Origin: Hordeum vulgare subsp. vulgare | Lineage: Eukaryota > Streptophyta > Magnoliopsida > Poales > Poaceae | Assembly: GCF_904849725.1 (NCBI RefSeq) | Contig: NC_058519.1 | Span: 532,960,316 to 533,024,315 of the forward strand | DNA: 64,000 nt | Reading direction: 5' to 3' | In this document: in pieces, positions 1 to 11,476 of the stretch | Numbering within the stretch: the stretch's first letter is position 1 | How the letters are laid out: every line of letters starts with the position of its first letter | Notes under the pieces: generated by a model | Databases searched by the model: none | What the model was told of the DNA's origin: nothing | What the model saw: only the letters and a program-made list of their open reading frames with translations | Position numbers and translations under genes: made by a program

Positions 1-831
1 CGACTCTGGACAGGCGGTGCTAGCAGATGTAGAAGAAGGGTAGGAATGGATGGGCACCGACAGGGATTCAGAGGGACCCGTTGAAAGACCATGTTTTGAT
101 CATCCGGTCTTAAAACACCCTGAAGTGCGAGGACATACACGGAGGCGATCAAATCTTGTGGGGAACATGTGCAAAACTCTACAGAGTGCCCAACCTAATC
201 GATTAGCCGTGTCCACGGTCATGGACAACTTGAGCCGAAGGCATTGAAATTCCCTGAACTCTCGACACAACTTAATAATGATGTGGGTGTTAATAACAAC
301 TCGGGTACGAGAATTGGTTGGCGGAACCATCTCGTTAATAACAAACAATCTAGTAATATTTTGCTTCCAGCCCCTCTTGTTGTAGGATAAAATTGGCTTT
401 AGGCAAAACTTATAGCCCCACCTGCCAAATATGCATGTAGATATAGTTGATTATTATTTTTACCCCTCTTTTGATGACTTGCCGGCATATTCCATATGCT
501 GACCTACACGGCTGCAACGTATCATGTTGTAGAGTACTTTTCCGACCAGGAGTGAGGCTACGATCTACGCTCAGCGACATGCCCTGGAGTCGGATGGACT
601 CGTCTACCTGATGCTTCCGCTAGTCTTCGTTAGATATCTCATGAGATGGCCTTCAGCCACTTTATTGTAATCCTTTATTGTAATAAAGTACTCATTTTGA
701 GATTTCGATTAATAAAGCTGTGTGATTGAACTCTTGAATATATACATTAATGTACTGAGTGTGTACCAGCATGATCTTGGGATGGTATGGAAACACCAGA
801 GGCTTGAGTCGTCTTGAGTCGGGTCGCTACA
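1..831 (+). repeat. 5' LTR, 3' part only (gypsy copy 1)
   Basis: This is the last 831 bases of an LTR, ending GTCGCTACA and followed after four bases by a primer-binding site. It aligns with 8593-9424 with scattered substitutions and one single-base indel. The window begins inside it. Confidence 0.9.
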
Positions 832-835
832 GAAA

Positions 836-850
836 TGGTATTCAGAGCAC
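836..850 (+). other. Primer-binding site, copy 1
   Basis: TGGTATTCAGAGCAC lies four bases after the LTR end. It is the usual plant initiator-Met tRNA type primer site (TGGTATCAGAGC) with one extra T. Confidence 0.85.
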
Positions 851-980
851 ACGCTGACCGTAGGACGTAACCTCTAGGAATGGAAAAGCCTTACGAAGAA
901 AACTATTTTCTTATGTCTATAAATCCTCTATTTCCTCTTCTGATCATTTCTGACTTCTCTCCGATTTTCCAATGTTTTAG

Positions 981-1688
981 ATGGCCACCTTCATCCCCAT
1001 TAAGTTCACGGAGTTTTGCCAGCCCGACGCCACTATGCCTTTCGGAAAGGAGCTGGTACAGATCACCAAGGACTTGAGGATTCCTCTGCCAACTATCACA
1101 GGGAAGCCGATTTCGTCTTACCCGGAGGATTCACGCTACAGGATCGAGGTGCACGTTCCCGGAAGGACATTCGAGCCGCGCACTGAGCCGGTGGATTTCA
1201 AGTTCATCGCACCCAACTGGATTCTCAGAAGGGACATGGCGGTCCATTGTGCACTCGGACGTATCAAGGAAGTGTACAGAGGCTGCCCTATTTCACCAGA
1301 CCTATTCACGGTTTCCCGGAGAAGAGAAGATGGAGAAATCATCTCAAGCAAGACCAAGGATGCTCTCCTGTCTTATGTCCAGACCTTGGAGAAGCACAAC
1401 GGGACTCTGGAGCATCGTGTGATCAAGGACGCCAGGAAGATCAAGCAAATGTCGCTCCGCGGACTCGAAGTCGAAGAAGCAGCCCGGGAAGCCCACTATG
1501 AGCACGAACTGGAGGTGAAGGACTTTCTGGAGAGGATCGAGAAGCTGAAGACTCGAGTTGCATACCTGGAGGAGGAACTGGACATGGGCGAGAACCTTCA
1601 CCCCGAAGGTGACGTAGCCCCCTTGATCAGCAATGACGAGGACTATGAAGAAAGCTCCACCGAAGGACCCATCACCATGCTTTTCTGA
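981..1688 (+). CDS. Extra sense ORF upstream of gag (235 aa), gypsy copy 1
   Basis: An intact 235-residue ORF lies between the primer site and gag, in the sense orientation. I recognise no domain. The N-terminal half (about 1-120) looks globular. Residues about 125-205 are rich in charged residues and leucine, with heptad-like spacing, and probably form a coiled coil. The last 25 residues are acidic. The ATG opens MATFIP directly after a T-rich stretch that could be a splice acceptor (CAATGTTTTAG), so it may be expressed from a spliced LTR transcript. The second copy at 9574 is also open, with eight amino-acid differences. It is separate from gag and has no nucleic-acid-binding knuckle. Function unknown; a structural or accessory role in the element is inference. 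Confidence 0.7.
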   Translation: MATFIPIKFTEFCQPDATMPFGKELVQITKDLRIPLPTITGKPISSYPEDSRYRIEVHVPGRTFEPRTEPVDFKFIAPNWILRRDMAVHCALGRIKEVYRGCPISPDLFTVSRRREDGEIISSKTKDALLSYVQTLEKHNGTLEHRVIKDARKIKQMSLRGLEVEEAAREAHYEHELEVKDFLERIEKLKTRVAYLEEELDMGENLHPEGDVAPLISNDEDYEESSTEGPITMLF

Positions 1689-1901
1689 GGAGGACACTTA
1701 GACTAGACCACCAAATTTATTCTATCGTTAAACGTTTAGGCCGATGTTTAGGATTATCGAATTTTGTATCCCCGTGTGAACCTTTGTGATGGTATTGAAT
1801 AAAATGTGTGGTGTGATACTTGATTGTTGCATTTCATATGGGTAGTGTAATTACTCTTAGACCATTGTTCTATGCTAATCTCACCCCTCTACAAACATCA
1901 G

Positions 1902-2870
1902 ATGCCTCCGAGACGTTCCCCTACCTCCAACTTTCCGCCAGAACTCACCCAGTTGATTCAGCAACAGAACCCCTGATGCAGATGATCATCCAGAACCAGA
2001 ACAATAACAACAACCATCATCCACCCCAAGCCGACAATCTCACCCGTTTCCTGAGGTTGAACCCTCCGACTTTCTCCAGCAGCATTGAGCCCATTGTGGC
2101 AGATGATTGGCTCCGCAAGATGGAGCGGGAACTTATCACTGCTGGTTGTACTGAAGCTGAGAAGGTGCGCTTTGCCACGCATCAACTTGAAGGCCCTGCA
2201 GCTGCATGGTGGGAGAACTACACCACCACATACCCCATTGCTGGAGTCACTTGGGAGCAGTTCAAGCAAGCCTTCCGTACCGCACATGTCTCAGCTGGTG
2301 CAATGAGTCTGAAGAAGCGTGAGTTTCGCAACTTACGCCAGGGGAATTGATCTGTGGCTCAGTATGTCGATCAATTCAGCATGCTCGCCCGTTACGCACC
2401 TGGAGATGTGGCCGATGATGCGGCCAAGCAGGAAAAGTTCTTGGAGGGACTCAATGATGAGCTGAGCATTTAGTTGACTGTAGCCACCTTCAACAACTAC
2501 CAGGAGCTGGTAGATAAGGCCCTCATCTTGGAGGGGAAACATCAGCAGATGGAGAACCATAAGCGGAAGTATGGGAATGGAAAGTTCAACTCCGGCACTC
2601 AGCAGAAGCCTCGCTACACCCCCTATTCAGGGAATACCGGGACTGGATCCGGTAAGTTTGGAGGACACTCGAGCATAACCACCCAGTGCACAGCCATGGA
2701 GGCCACAACCATGGAGGAAATGGGAACCACCGCAACAACAACAACTTCAAGAATGGCGGTACTGGCACTCAGCAGCATTCAGCTCCAGCTCAGAAGGATC
2801 TGAATCACATCACCTGCTTCAAGTGTCAGAAGACGGGACACTATGCCACTGAATGTCCCGAGAACAAGCA
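1902..2870 (+). pseudogene. gag, broken (gypsy copy 1)
   Basis: The ATG at 1902 opens MPPRR. The retrotransposon gag core follows, with a WWENY motif near 2209-2223 and a CCHC zinc knuckle ([14 protein letters not shown]) at about 2815-2856. Against the intact second copy it has one base deleted near 1968, in-frame stops at 2348 (TGA) and 2471 (TAG), and another single-base deletion near 2670. Gag normally assembles the particle and binds RNA. This copy cannot give a full product. It runs into pol without an intervening stop at the junction, as in gag-pol fusions of this lineage. Confidence 0.88.
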
Positions 2871-5800
2871 GGGAAATGGAAACGGCAACGGCAACTCTGC
2901 AGCAAAGAAGCCCAATCCTTTTCCTCGAGCTCAGGTGAATCACATTGATGTTCAAGAGGTCTATGATCACCCCGATACTGTGGTTGGTAAGTTTTTGCTA
3001 AATTCACATCCAGTATTGGTACTTTTTGATTCTGGTGCAACGCATTCATTCATATCAAGGGTAGTTGTGGAAAAGTATAGTTTGCCAACTAGAACCCTCA
3101 GCCAGCCTATTAAGCACAGTTCCCCAGGAGACATGATGACAGCCGGGATAGGATGCCATGCTTTGAGTCTCAACATCGGGAACCATAATTTTCCCACCGA
3201 CCTCATCGTATTAGAGTCCCAGGGATTGGATGTAATCCTAGGCATGGATTGGTTGGCCAAGTATGAAGGGAATATTGATTGTGCCCTTAAGTCTATTTTT
3301 CTCACCACCCCCGAGCAGAAGCGGATTAAGTACGTGTCTCAGCGCCCGACACGGAGTAAACGAGTAAACTCTCTCACGGGAGTAGACCAGGAGGAAGCAC
3401 CGATTGTACAGGAGTACCCAGATGTATTTCCGGAGGAATTGCCGGGCATGCCACCTGATAGAGAGATTGAGTTCTTGATTGAGCTATTACCCGGAATAGC
3501 CCCGATATCCAAGAGACCCTATCGGATGCCCGCAAACGACTTGGTAGAAATCAAGAAGCAAATTAAGGAGTTGTTGGACAAAGGGTATATTCGCCCAAGT
3601 TCTTCACCTTGGGGAGCCCGAGTGCTCTTGGTTGAAAAGAAGGATAAGTCCTTGAGAATGGTTGTCGATTATCGTGCATTGAACGAGGTGACCATCAAGA
3701 ACAAGTACCCCTTGCCAATGATCAATGATCTGTTTGATCAGTTAGTTGGAGCCCGCATATTCTCAAAGATCGATCTTCGATCCGGGTATCATCAGTTGAA
3801 GATTCATGAACAGGATATACCCAAGACAGCCTTCACCACTCGGTACGGCTTGTATGAGTACACGGTCATGTCATTTGGACTGACTAATGCTCCGGCATAT
3901 TTTATGAATCTGATGAACAAGGTATTTATGGAATACTTGGACAAGTTTGTCGTGGTGTTCATCGATGACATACTGATATTCTCCAAGAACGAGGAGGAAC
4001 ACAACGAACATCTGCGTCTAGTTCTGGAGAAACTTCGAGAGCATAAGCTATATGCAAAGTTTAGCAAATGTGAGTTTTGGTTGAAGGAAGTCGGATTCCT
4101 CGGACACGTCATCTCAGGAGAAGGAATAGCAGTGGACCCTGCCAAGGTCGCAGCAGTCACCGAATGGGTAGCACCCACTTCAGTCAAGGAGATCCGCAGT
4201 TTCCTCGGACTTGCGGGATATTACCGGAGGTTCATTGAGAATTTCTCAAAGATCGCCAAGCCCATGACAGAGTTGTTGAAGAAGGAGTCCAAGTATGTTT
4301 GGACTGAGGAATGTGAAACCAGTTTTCAAGAGTTGAAGAAATGTCTGGTTACAGCCCCAGTGCTGATATTGCCGAACATTCGGAAGGATTTCCAGGTTTA
4401 CTGTGACGCTTGTCGTCAAGGACTCGGAGGAGTGCTCATGCAAGAAGGTAAAGTTGTAGCCTATGCATCCAGACAGCTCAGACCCCATGAGTTGAATTAT
4501 GCCACGCACGACTTGGAACTAGCAGCCGTAGTGCACGCTCTCAAGACCTGGAGACATTTCCTGATCGTAAATAGTTGTGATGTTTACACTGATCACAAGA
4601 GCCTGAAATATATCTTCACGCAGAAGGAGTTGAACCTCAGACAGAGGCGATGGCTAGAGTTGATCAAGGACTATGACATGAGATAGCATTATCACCCAGG
4701 CAAGGAAAATGTTGTAGCCGATGCGTTGAGCCGCAAGAGTTATGTGAACACACTCATAGCAGGAGGATTACCCCAGGAGTTAGCCGATGACCTCCGAGAG
4801 CTCAAATTGGAAATAGTTCCAAGAGGATTTGTTGCCACGCTAGAAATTCAGTCCACTTTGACAGAAAAGATCCGCGAAGCACAGAAATAAGACAAGGAGA
4901 TAGCTGAGATTAAGCAGAAAATGAAAGACGGGAAGGCTAAAGGTTTTCGTGAGGATGAACACGGAACTTTATGGTTTGAGGATCGCATTTATGTGCCCAA
5001 TGATCCCGAACTCAGGAAGTTGATACTTTAGGAGGCCCATGATTCCCCGTACTCGATACACCCCGGCAACACCAAGATGTATCTGGATCTGAAAGAAAGT
5101 TTCTGGTGGACAGGAATGAAGAAAGACATTGCCGAGTTCGTAGCAATATGCGATGTTTGTCAGCGAGTAAAAGCCGAGCATCAGAAGCTAGTAGGTTTGC
5201 TCCAACCACTGCCGATACCTGAGTGGAAATGGGAAAAGCTTGGTATGGACTTCATCACAGGATTACCCAGGACCCGTTCTGGCTATGATTCTATTTGGGT
5301 TGTGGTCGATCGTTTGACCAAGGTAGCTCACTTCATTCCTGTGAAGACTACTTACACGAGTGCCAAGCTGGCCAAGATATATATGACCAGGATCGTATGT
5401 CTGCACGGAGTACCGAAGAGCATTGTGTCAGATAGAGGGACTCGGTTCACATCAAAATTTTGGCACCAACTGCATCAAACCTTGGGAACGAGATTGGAGT
5501 TCAGTACAGCTTTTCACCCTCAAACAGATGGACAGACCGAGAGAGTCAATCAGATTTTGGAGGACATGTTGAGAGCTTGCGCACTAGACTATGGGTCTAG
5601 TTGGGATGACAATCTGCCTTATGCCGAGTTCTCATACAACAACAGCTACCAGACCAGTCTGAAGATGGCCCCTTTCGAAGCTCTATACGGAAGGAGGTGC
5701 AGAACACCGTTGATGTGGGATGGAGTTGGAGACCGACAACTTTTTGGTCCCGACCTTATCCGAGATTCTGAAGAGAAGGTCAAGCTAATTCGTGACCGAC

Positions 5801-6332
5801 TCAAGATAGCTCAGTCCAGGCAGAAAAGTTATGCTGACAGAAAACGCAAGGAAGTAACATACGAAGTGGGAGACCGAGCATATCTTCGGGTGTCTCCACT
5901 CCGAGGAATCAAGAGATTTGGTGTGAAAGGAAAGTTAGCACCCCGATTCATTGGCCCCTACAAAGTCTTGAACGTAGAGGTGAAGTTGCATATAAACTGG
6001 AACTGCCAGAAGGATTGTCCGGAGTTCATGATGTCTTCCATGTTTCCCAGTTGAAGAAATGCCACGCTGAGATGGCTGATGTTCCGTTGAGAGATATAGT
6101 GCCCCTAGAGGCCATACAGCTTGACAGTGATCTGACGTATGAGGAGAAACCCGTCAGGATTCTCGAGACTGCCAACAGAGTTACCCGCAGCAAGATCATC
6201 AAGTTCTGCAAGGTGTTGTGGAGCCACCACACCGAGGAAGAAGCCACCTGGGAACGAGAAGAAGATCTTCGTCGAGACCACCCGCACCTATTTTCTAGCC
6301 AACCCGAATCTCGAGGGCGAGATTCATCTTAA
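2871..6332 (+). pseudogene. pol, broken: protease, RT, RNase H, integrase, chromodomain
   Basis: In order: aspartic protease with DSGATHS at about 3028; reverse transcriptase with the FIDD catalytic box at 3958-3969; RNase H beginning VYCDA near 4396 and including [11 protein letters not shown]; integrase with an HHCC zinc finger (about 5038-5160) and catalytic aspartates near 5248 and 5432; and a C-terminal chromodomain at about 6145-6290. The chromodomain is the hallmark of chromoviruses and targets integration to chromatin. Lesions are stops at 4684 (TAG), 4888 (TAA) and 5029 (TAG), and a single-base loss near 5975 that puts the integrase tail and chromodomain in another frame. The remaining segments are open and easily aligned, so decay is recent. 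Confidence 0.92.
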
Positions 6333-6344
6333 GGTGGGTAGGTT
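6331..6344 (+). other. Polypurine tract of gypsy copy 1
   Basis: The purine-rich AAGGTGGGTAGGTT lies immediately before the LTR start TGTAACATCCC, just after the pol stop. It fits the plus-strand primer site. Confidence 0.75.
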
Positions 6345-9300
6345 TGTAACATCCCAATTTTCCTAATTGGGAATGTTTTACATTGTAGCTAAGCATCTAT
6401 GCATATTGATTGAAATAAAGTTTGCATTTGAATTCTTTCGACTTTTGCTTTTGCATTTCTATTTTCTTCACACGAGAAATGCCGGGAAATAATCTCTTGC
6501 ACGCAAGAGAGAGCGGAGGAAAATGACCATCCAAAAATGTGAGGCATCTCTGAAATATTTGGAGCCAAGAAAGCCAAGGTTTTATCGAGAAAATATTTGC
6601 AAAAAGAAAATAAAGCATTTAGGGGATTTTCTGAAAAAAAACATTTTTTAAAAGTTTTCATTTTTGCTTTGGAAAAATGTTAATCGAGTAGAGGATATTT
6701 TTCTGATTTTTTTGGTATATAATACCCCATATTAATTATTTTATTTGTTTCCTTTTATTCCCTTTTAGTTTCTATTTTATTAAAAAGGCTAAATAGGAAA
6801 GTTAGTTTTTTTTTAGAAACAGCGCCTGGGCGCATTATACCTGTGGGCCGAATCCCACCTTAGCCGGGATCCGAGATCCTTTCGGATCGGCCGACCGCCC
6901 CGAGGCCCCCAGCTCCTCTCTCCCTGCCGCGTGGGACCCCCCTGGCCGACCGAATCCCCCCTCGGTCTCCTTCCTCCTCTCGCCCCTCCTCTTTCCTAAC
7001 CAGAGACCGAGCCCGAGTCTCTCCCAGTTCGCCGGGATCCGCCCGGATCTCCCTGCCCCTTCCCTCCCGAGCGCCCCTCTCCGCCTATAAATACTCACTC
7101 CGCACGTCGCACCCCGTTCCCCACCTCGCCACGCCATCCCGCCGCCCCAAGCCCCCTGCTGCACTCGCCGGAGTTGGCCACCAGCACCGAAACCCCGAGC
7201 TCCCCTGCTCGCCCATACCCCACGCCGCACCTCCTCGACGCCACCAGCAGAACGCCGGAGATCCCCTCTGCCGCCCGGACGTCTCCCCCACCTCGGCCGA
7301 CCGCCGGAACTGCCGCACCACCACCACCACCTTCGGTCTCCGCCTCAGGCACTGCCGGAGTTCATCTCCACCACGGTGAGTTTTCCCACCCCTCCTCCAC
7401 TTTTAGATCAAAAACGTACGCGCTAGATTAGAAGTAGGTACCCCTTCGGTTTTAGTTAAAAAAAACCCGAACGGTTTTCTGCCGCACTTAGTTTTAGCCG
7501 TAGATTTTCTTAAGTTTCGGCCGTTTGCTCTTTATACCCGCAGCTCCCACCCCCGCAGCAAATCAGTGAGCGCCACGTGTACCCCTGTCCGTTAGCATCT
7601 GCTTTTCATTTTTCTGTTTAGTTCCAAAAACAGAAAAGTTTCAATTTTGTTTTGAGCATAGTTTTTGATCCCGAAGTCCAATGAGGTTGATTATTTTTCC
7701 AGTAGATCCCAATGTTTCTGTAGCTTTTAAAAACATATAATTTGTCTATGTTTGAGATTTGAAAATTTGAATTAGATCAGATTTAGTTTAAACCTTGTTT
7801 TGCCTATTCCAGGAGTTCAAAAAATGATTTTGAGTTGATTCTTTTTGCTACTTCTTCCTAGTGATTATATCTTACTTTGGTAGAAGTTTCAAAAAAAATT
7901 AAATATTTTTACTTGGGTTTTTAACAGAAACAAGTTTCTGCCTTAGTGACGTGTAGTGAATTCTTTCACTTAGGCCATAGCAACTCTTTACTTGTGATGT
8001 TATTTTTTCTTGTTGTTTGATTGTAGTGCTTATGGTGTGTAATTGTTTGAATCGGTAGATCACCCGGAGTGCGAAGCTTGTTACTTAGAAGCGCTCGATC
8101 AAGACAACTATCATCAAGGCAAGTCATTTTGATCATACTATTTCCTATGTTTTCGATGCATGGTAGTTTCACCTTTCTTTGCCCAATTGCATGCTGCTTA
8201 GGTACTTGGAAATTTTAGCATAGGTTGTAGTATCATGTGGTAGGCACACAACAACCCCGATACTTGGCCCCGGGACGACAAATTTCATATTGCTATGCTT
8301 GAGTAGATGGGATTTCGGTTGAGTGCATAACACGAGTGATGCGAGGTTGATTTAATAATCAAGACCGGTTAAGACAAGATTTTCAAGACCTCGGACGCAA
8401 TGCAACTCTGGGTGAAGGACGGTTGATCGGCTCCCTGGAAAACCAGTGGATGACTCGGGATGCTGGAGACGGCCATGACATCCTGCGGAAAGCTTCACCC
8501 AGGCTCGAAGAGACGGACGGAGGCTTCAAGACCCAAGGCTTACCTGCACAGCCACAAGTCATTATGGGCTCTGGCTTGGTTGGACAATGCGGCGACTCTG
8601 GATAGACGGTGCTAGCAGATGTAGAAGAACGGTAGGAATGGGTGGGCACCGACAGGGATTCAGAGGGACCCGTTGAAAGACCATGTTTTGATCATCCGGT
8701 CTTCAAACACCCTGAAGTGCGAGGACATACACGGAGGCGATCAAATCTTGTGGGGAACGTGTGCAAAACTCTGCAGAGTGCCCAACCTAATCGGTTAGCC
8801 ATGTCCACAGTCATGGACAACTTGAGCCGAAGGCATTGAAATTCCCGTGAACTCTCGACACAACTTAATAATGATGTGGGTGTTAACAACAACTCGGGTA
8901 CGCGAATTGGTTGGCGGAACCATCTCGTTAACAACAAACAATGTAGTAATATTTTGCTTCCAGCCCCTCTTGTTGTAGGATAAAATTGGCTTTATGCAAA
9001 ACTTATAGCCCCACCTGCCAAATATGCATGTAGAGATAGTTGATTATTATTTTTACCCCTCTATTGATGACTTGCCAGCATATTCCATATGGTGGCCTAC
9101 ACAACTGCAACGTATCATGTTGCAGAGTACTTTTCCGACCAGGAGTGAGGCTACGATCTACGCTCAGCGACATGCCCTGGAGTCGGATGGACTCGTCTAC
9201 CTGATGCTTCCGCTAGTCTTCGTTAGATATCTCATGAGATGGCCTTCAGCCACTTTATTGTAATCCTTTATTCTAATAAAGTACTCATTTTGAGATTTCG

Positions 9301-9424
9301 ATTAATAAAGTTGTGTGATTGAACTCTTGAATATATACATTAATGTACTGAGTGTGTACCTGCATGATCTTGGGATGGTACGAAAACACCAGAGGCTTGA
9401 CTCGTCTTGAGTCGGGTCGCTACA
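6345..9424 (+). repeat. Complete 3080-bp LTR shared by both gypsy copies
   Basis: It runs from TGTAACATCCC to GTCGCTACA (TG...CA). It is the 3' LTR of copy 1 and the 5' LTR of copy 2. Inside are a TATA box at 7086, a GC-rich leader (about 6900-7370), a strong splice-donor match at 7376, then T-rich intron-like DNA. An AATAAAG near 9276 could serve as a polyadenylation signal. Confidence 0.9.
7086..7377 (+). promoter_or_regulatory. LTR promoter, GC-rich leader and splice donor
   Basis: TATAAATA at 7086-7093 is followed by about 280 bases of GC-rich leader, then CCACG|GTGAGT with the donor GT at 7376-7377. The downstream LTR is AT-rich. This gene-like layout suggests that transcripts starting in the LTR are spliced. 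TATA and donor are seen directly; use in vivo is inference. Confidence 0.6.
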
Positions 9425-9428
9425 GAAA

Positions 9429-9443
9429 TGGTATTCAGAGCAC
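9429..9443 (+). other. Primer-binding site, copy 2
   Basis: The same TGGTATTCAGAGCAC as in copy 1, four bases after the LTR end at 9424. Confidence 0.85.
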
Positions 9444-9573
9444 ATGCTGACCGTAGGACGTAACCTCTAGGAATGGAAAAGCCTTAGGAAGAAAACTATT
9501 TTCTTATATCTATAAATCCTCTATTTCCTCTTCTGATCATTTCTGACTTCTCTCCGATTTTCCAATGTTTTAG

Positions 9574-10281
9574 ATGGCCACCTTCATCCCCGTTAAGTTC
9601 ATGGAGTTTTGCCAGCCTGACGCCACTATGCCTTTCGGAAAGGAGCTGGTACAGATCACCAAGGACTTGAGGATTGCTCTGCCAACTATCACAGGGAAGC
9701 CGACTTCGTCTTACCCGGAGGATTCACACTACAGGATCGAGGTGCACGTTCCCGGAAGGACATTCGAGCCGCGCACTGAGCCGGTGGATTTCAAGTTCAT
9801 CGCACCCAACTGGATTCTCGGAAGGGACATGGCGGTCCATTGTGCACTCGGACGTATCAAGGAAGTGTACAGAGGCTGCCCTATTTCACCAGACCTATTC
9901 ATGGTTTCCCGGAGAAGAGAAGATGGAGAAATCATCTCAAGCAAGACCAAGGATGCTCTCCTGTCTTATGTCCAGACCTTGGAGAAGCACAGCGGGACTC
10001 TGGAGCATCGTGTGATCAAGGACGCCAGGAAGATCAAGCAAATGTCGCTCCGCGGACTCGAAGTCGAAGAAGCAGCCCGGGAAGCCCACTATGAGCACGA
10101 ACTGGAGGTGAAGGACTTTCTGGAGAGGATCGAGAAGCTGAAGACTCGAGTTGCATACCTGGAGGAGGAACTGGACATGGGCGAGAACCTTCACCCCGAA
10201 GGTGACGTAGCCCCCTTGATCAGCAATGACGAGGACTATGAAGAAAGCTCCACCGAAGGACCCATCACCATGCTTTTCTAA
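9574..10281 (+). CDS. Extra sense ORF upstream of gag (235 aa), gypsy copy 2
   Basis: Second intact copy of the 235-residue ORF. By hand I count ten base differences from 981-1688: eight change an amino acid, one is silent and one swaps the stop codon (TGA to TAA). Nine of the ten are transitions. That pattern fits unconstrained, methylation-driven decay since the copies separated, even though neither has yet gained a stop. Domain appearance is as in the first copy. Function unknown. Confidence 0.7.
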   Translation: MATFIPVKFMEFCQPDATMPFGKELVQITKDLRIALPTITGKPTSSYPEDSHYRIEVHVPGRTFEPRTEPVDFKFIAPNWILGRDMAVHCALGRIKEVYRGCPISPDLFMVSRRREDGEIISSKTKDALLSYVQTLEKHSGTLEHRVIKDARKIKQMSLRGLEVEEAAREAHYEHELEVKDFLERIEKLKTRVAYLEEELDMGENLHPEGDVAPLISNDEDYEESSTEGPITMLF

Positions 10282-10494
10282 GGAGGACACTTAGACTAGA
10301 CCACCAAATTTATTCTATCGTTAAACGTTTAGGCCGATGTTTAGGATTATCGAATTTTGTATCCCCGTGTGAACCTTTGTGATGGTATTGAATAAAATGT
10401 GTGGTGTGATACTTGATTGTTGCATTTCATATGGGTAGTGTAATTACTCTTAGACCATTGTTCTATGCTAATCTCACCCCTCTACAAACATCAG

Positions 10495-11463
10495 ATGCCT
10501 CCGAGACATGCCCCTACCTCCAACTTTCCGCCGGAACTCACCCAGTTGATTCAGCAACAGAACACCCTGATGCAGCTGATCATCCAGAACCAGAACAATA
10601 ACAACAACCATCATCCACCCCAGGCCGACAATCTCACCCGTTTCCTGAGGTTGAACCCTCCGACTTTCTCCAGCAGCATTGAGCCCATTGTGGCAGATGA
10701 TTGGCTCCGCAAGATGGAGCGGGAACTTATCACTGCTGGTTGTACTGAAGCTGAGAAGGTGCTCTTTGCCACGCATCAACTTGAAGGCCCTGCAGCTGCA
10801 TGGTGGGAGAACTACACCACCACATACCCCATTGCTGGAGTCACTTGGGAGCAGTTCAAGCAAGCCTTCCGTACCGCACATGTCTCAGCTGGTGCAATGA
10901 GTCTGAAGAAGCGTGAGTTTCGCAACTTACGCCAGGGGAATCGCTCTGTGGCTCAGTATGTCGATGAATTCAGCATGCTCGCCCGTTACGCACCTGGAGA
11001 TGTGGCCGATGATGCGGCCAAGCAGGAAAAGTTCTTGGAGGGACTCAATGATGAGCTGAGCATTCAGCTGACTGTAGCCACCTTCAACAACTACCAGGAG
11101 CTGGTAGATAAGGCCCTCATCTTGGAGGGGAAACATCAGCAGATGGAGAACCATAAGCGGAAGTATGGGAATGGAAAGTTCAACTCCGGCACTCAGCAGA
11201 AGCCTCGCTACACCCCCTATTCAGGGAATACCGGGACTGGATCCGGTAAGTTTGGAGGACACGTCCAGCATAACCACCCAATGCACAACCATGGAGGCCA
11301 CAACCATGGAGGAAATGGGAACCACCGCAACAACAACAACTTCAAGAATGGCGGTACTGGCACTCAGCAGCATTCAGCTCCAGCTCAGAAGGATCTGAAT
11401 CACATCACCTCCTTCAAGTGTCAGAAGACGGGACACTATGCCACTGAATGTCCCCAGAACAAG
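10495..11463 (+). pseudogene. gag, open but 3'-truncated (gypsy copy 2)
   Basis: The ATG at 10495 opens MPPRHAPT, and the frame stays open through the gag core and the His/Asn/Gly-rich linker to the zinc knuckle. It keeps codons (CGC at the first stop, CAG at the second) where copy 1 has stops, so it shows the ancestral state. The first knuckle cysteine is replaced by serine ([14 protein letters not shown]). Homology ends at 11463, where the sequence jumps to an LTR tip; the frame then runs into low-complexity Arg/Glu and Leu codons that are not gag. There is no pol in this copy. Confidence 0.85.
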
Positions 11464-11476
11464 TCGGGTCGGTACA
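11463..11476 (+). repeat. Residual 3' LTR tip
   Basis: GTCGGGTCGGTACA matches the last 14 bases of the LTR (GTCGGGTCGCTACA) with one mismatch. It directly follows truncated gag, marking a deletion that removed the rest of gag, all of pol and nearly all of the 3' LTR. Confidence 0.7.

Larger units (their letters stand above)
1..11476 (+). mobile_element. Tandem Ty3/gypsy chromovirus array (Tekay-like): LTR-int-LTR-int-LTR tip
   Basis: Positions 1-831 match 8593-9424, and the internal sequence 832-2870 matches 9425-11463. One complete LTR (6345-9424) is therefore shared by two internal regions. The first carries gag-pol with protease, RT, RNase H, integrase and a C-terminal chromodomain. The second stops in gag and is joined to the last 14 bases of an LTR. 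Three LTRs alternating with two internal regions is what unequal recombination between LTRs of one family produces. The domain order and RT motifs fit the Tekay/Del chromovirus lineage, but I cannot name the Triticeae family. The left boundary lies outside the window. Confidence 0.88.
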
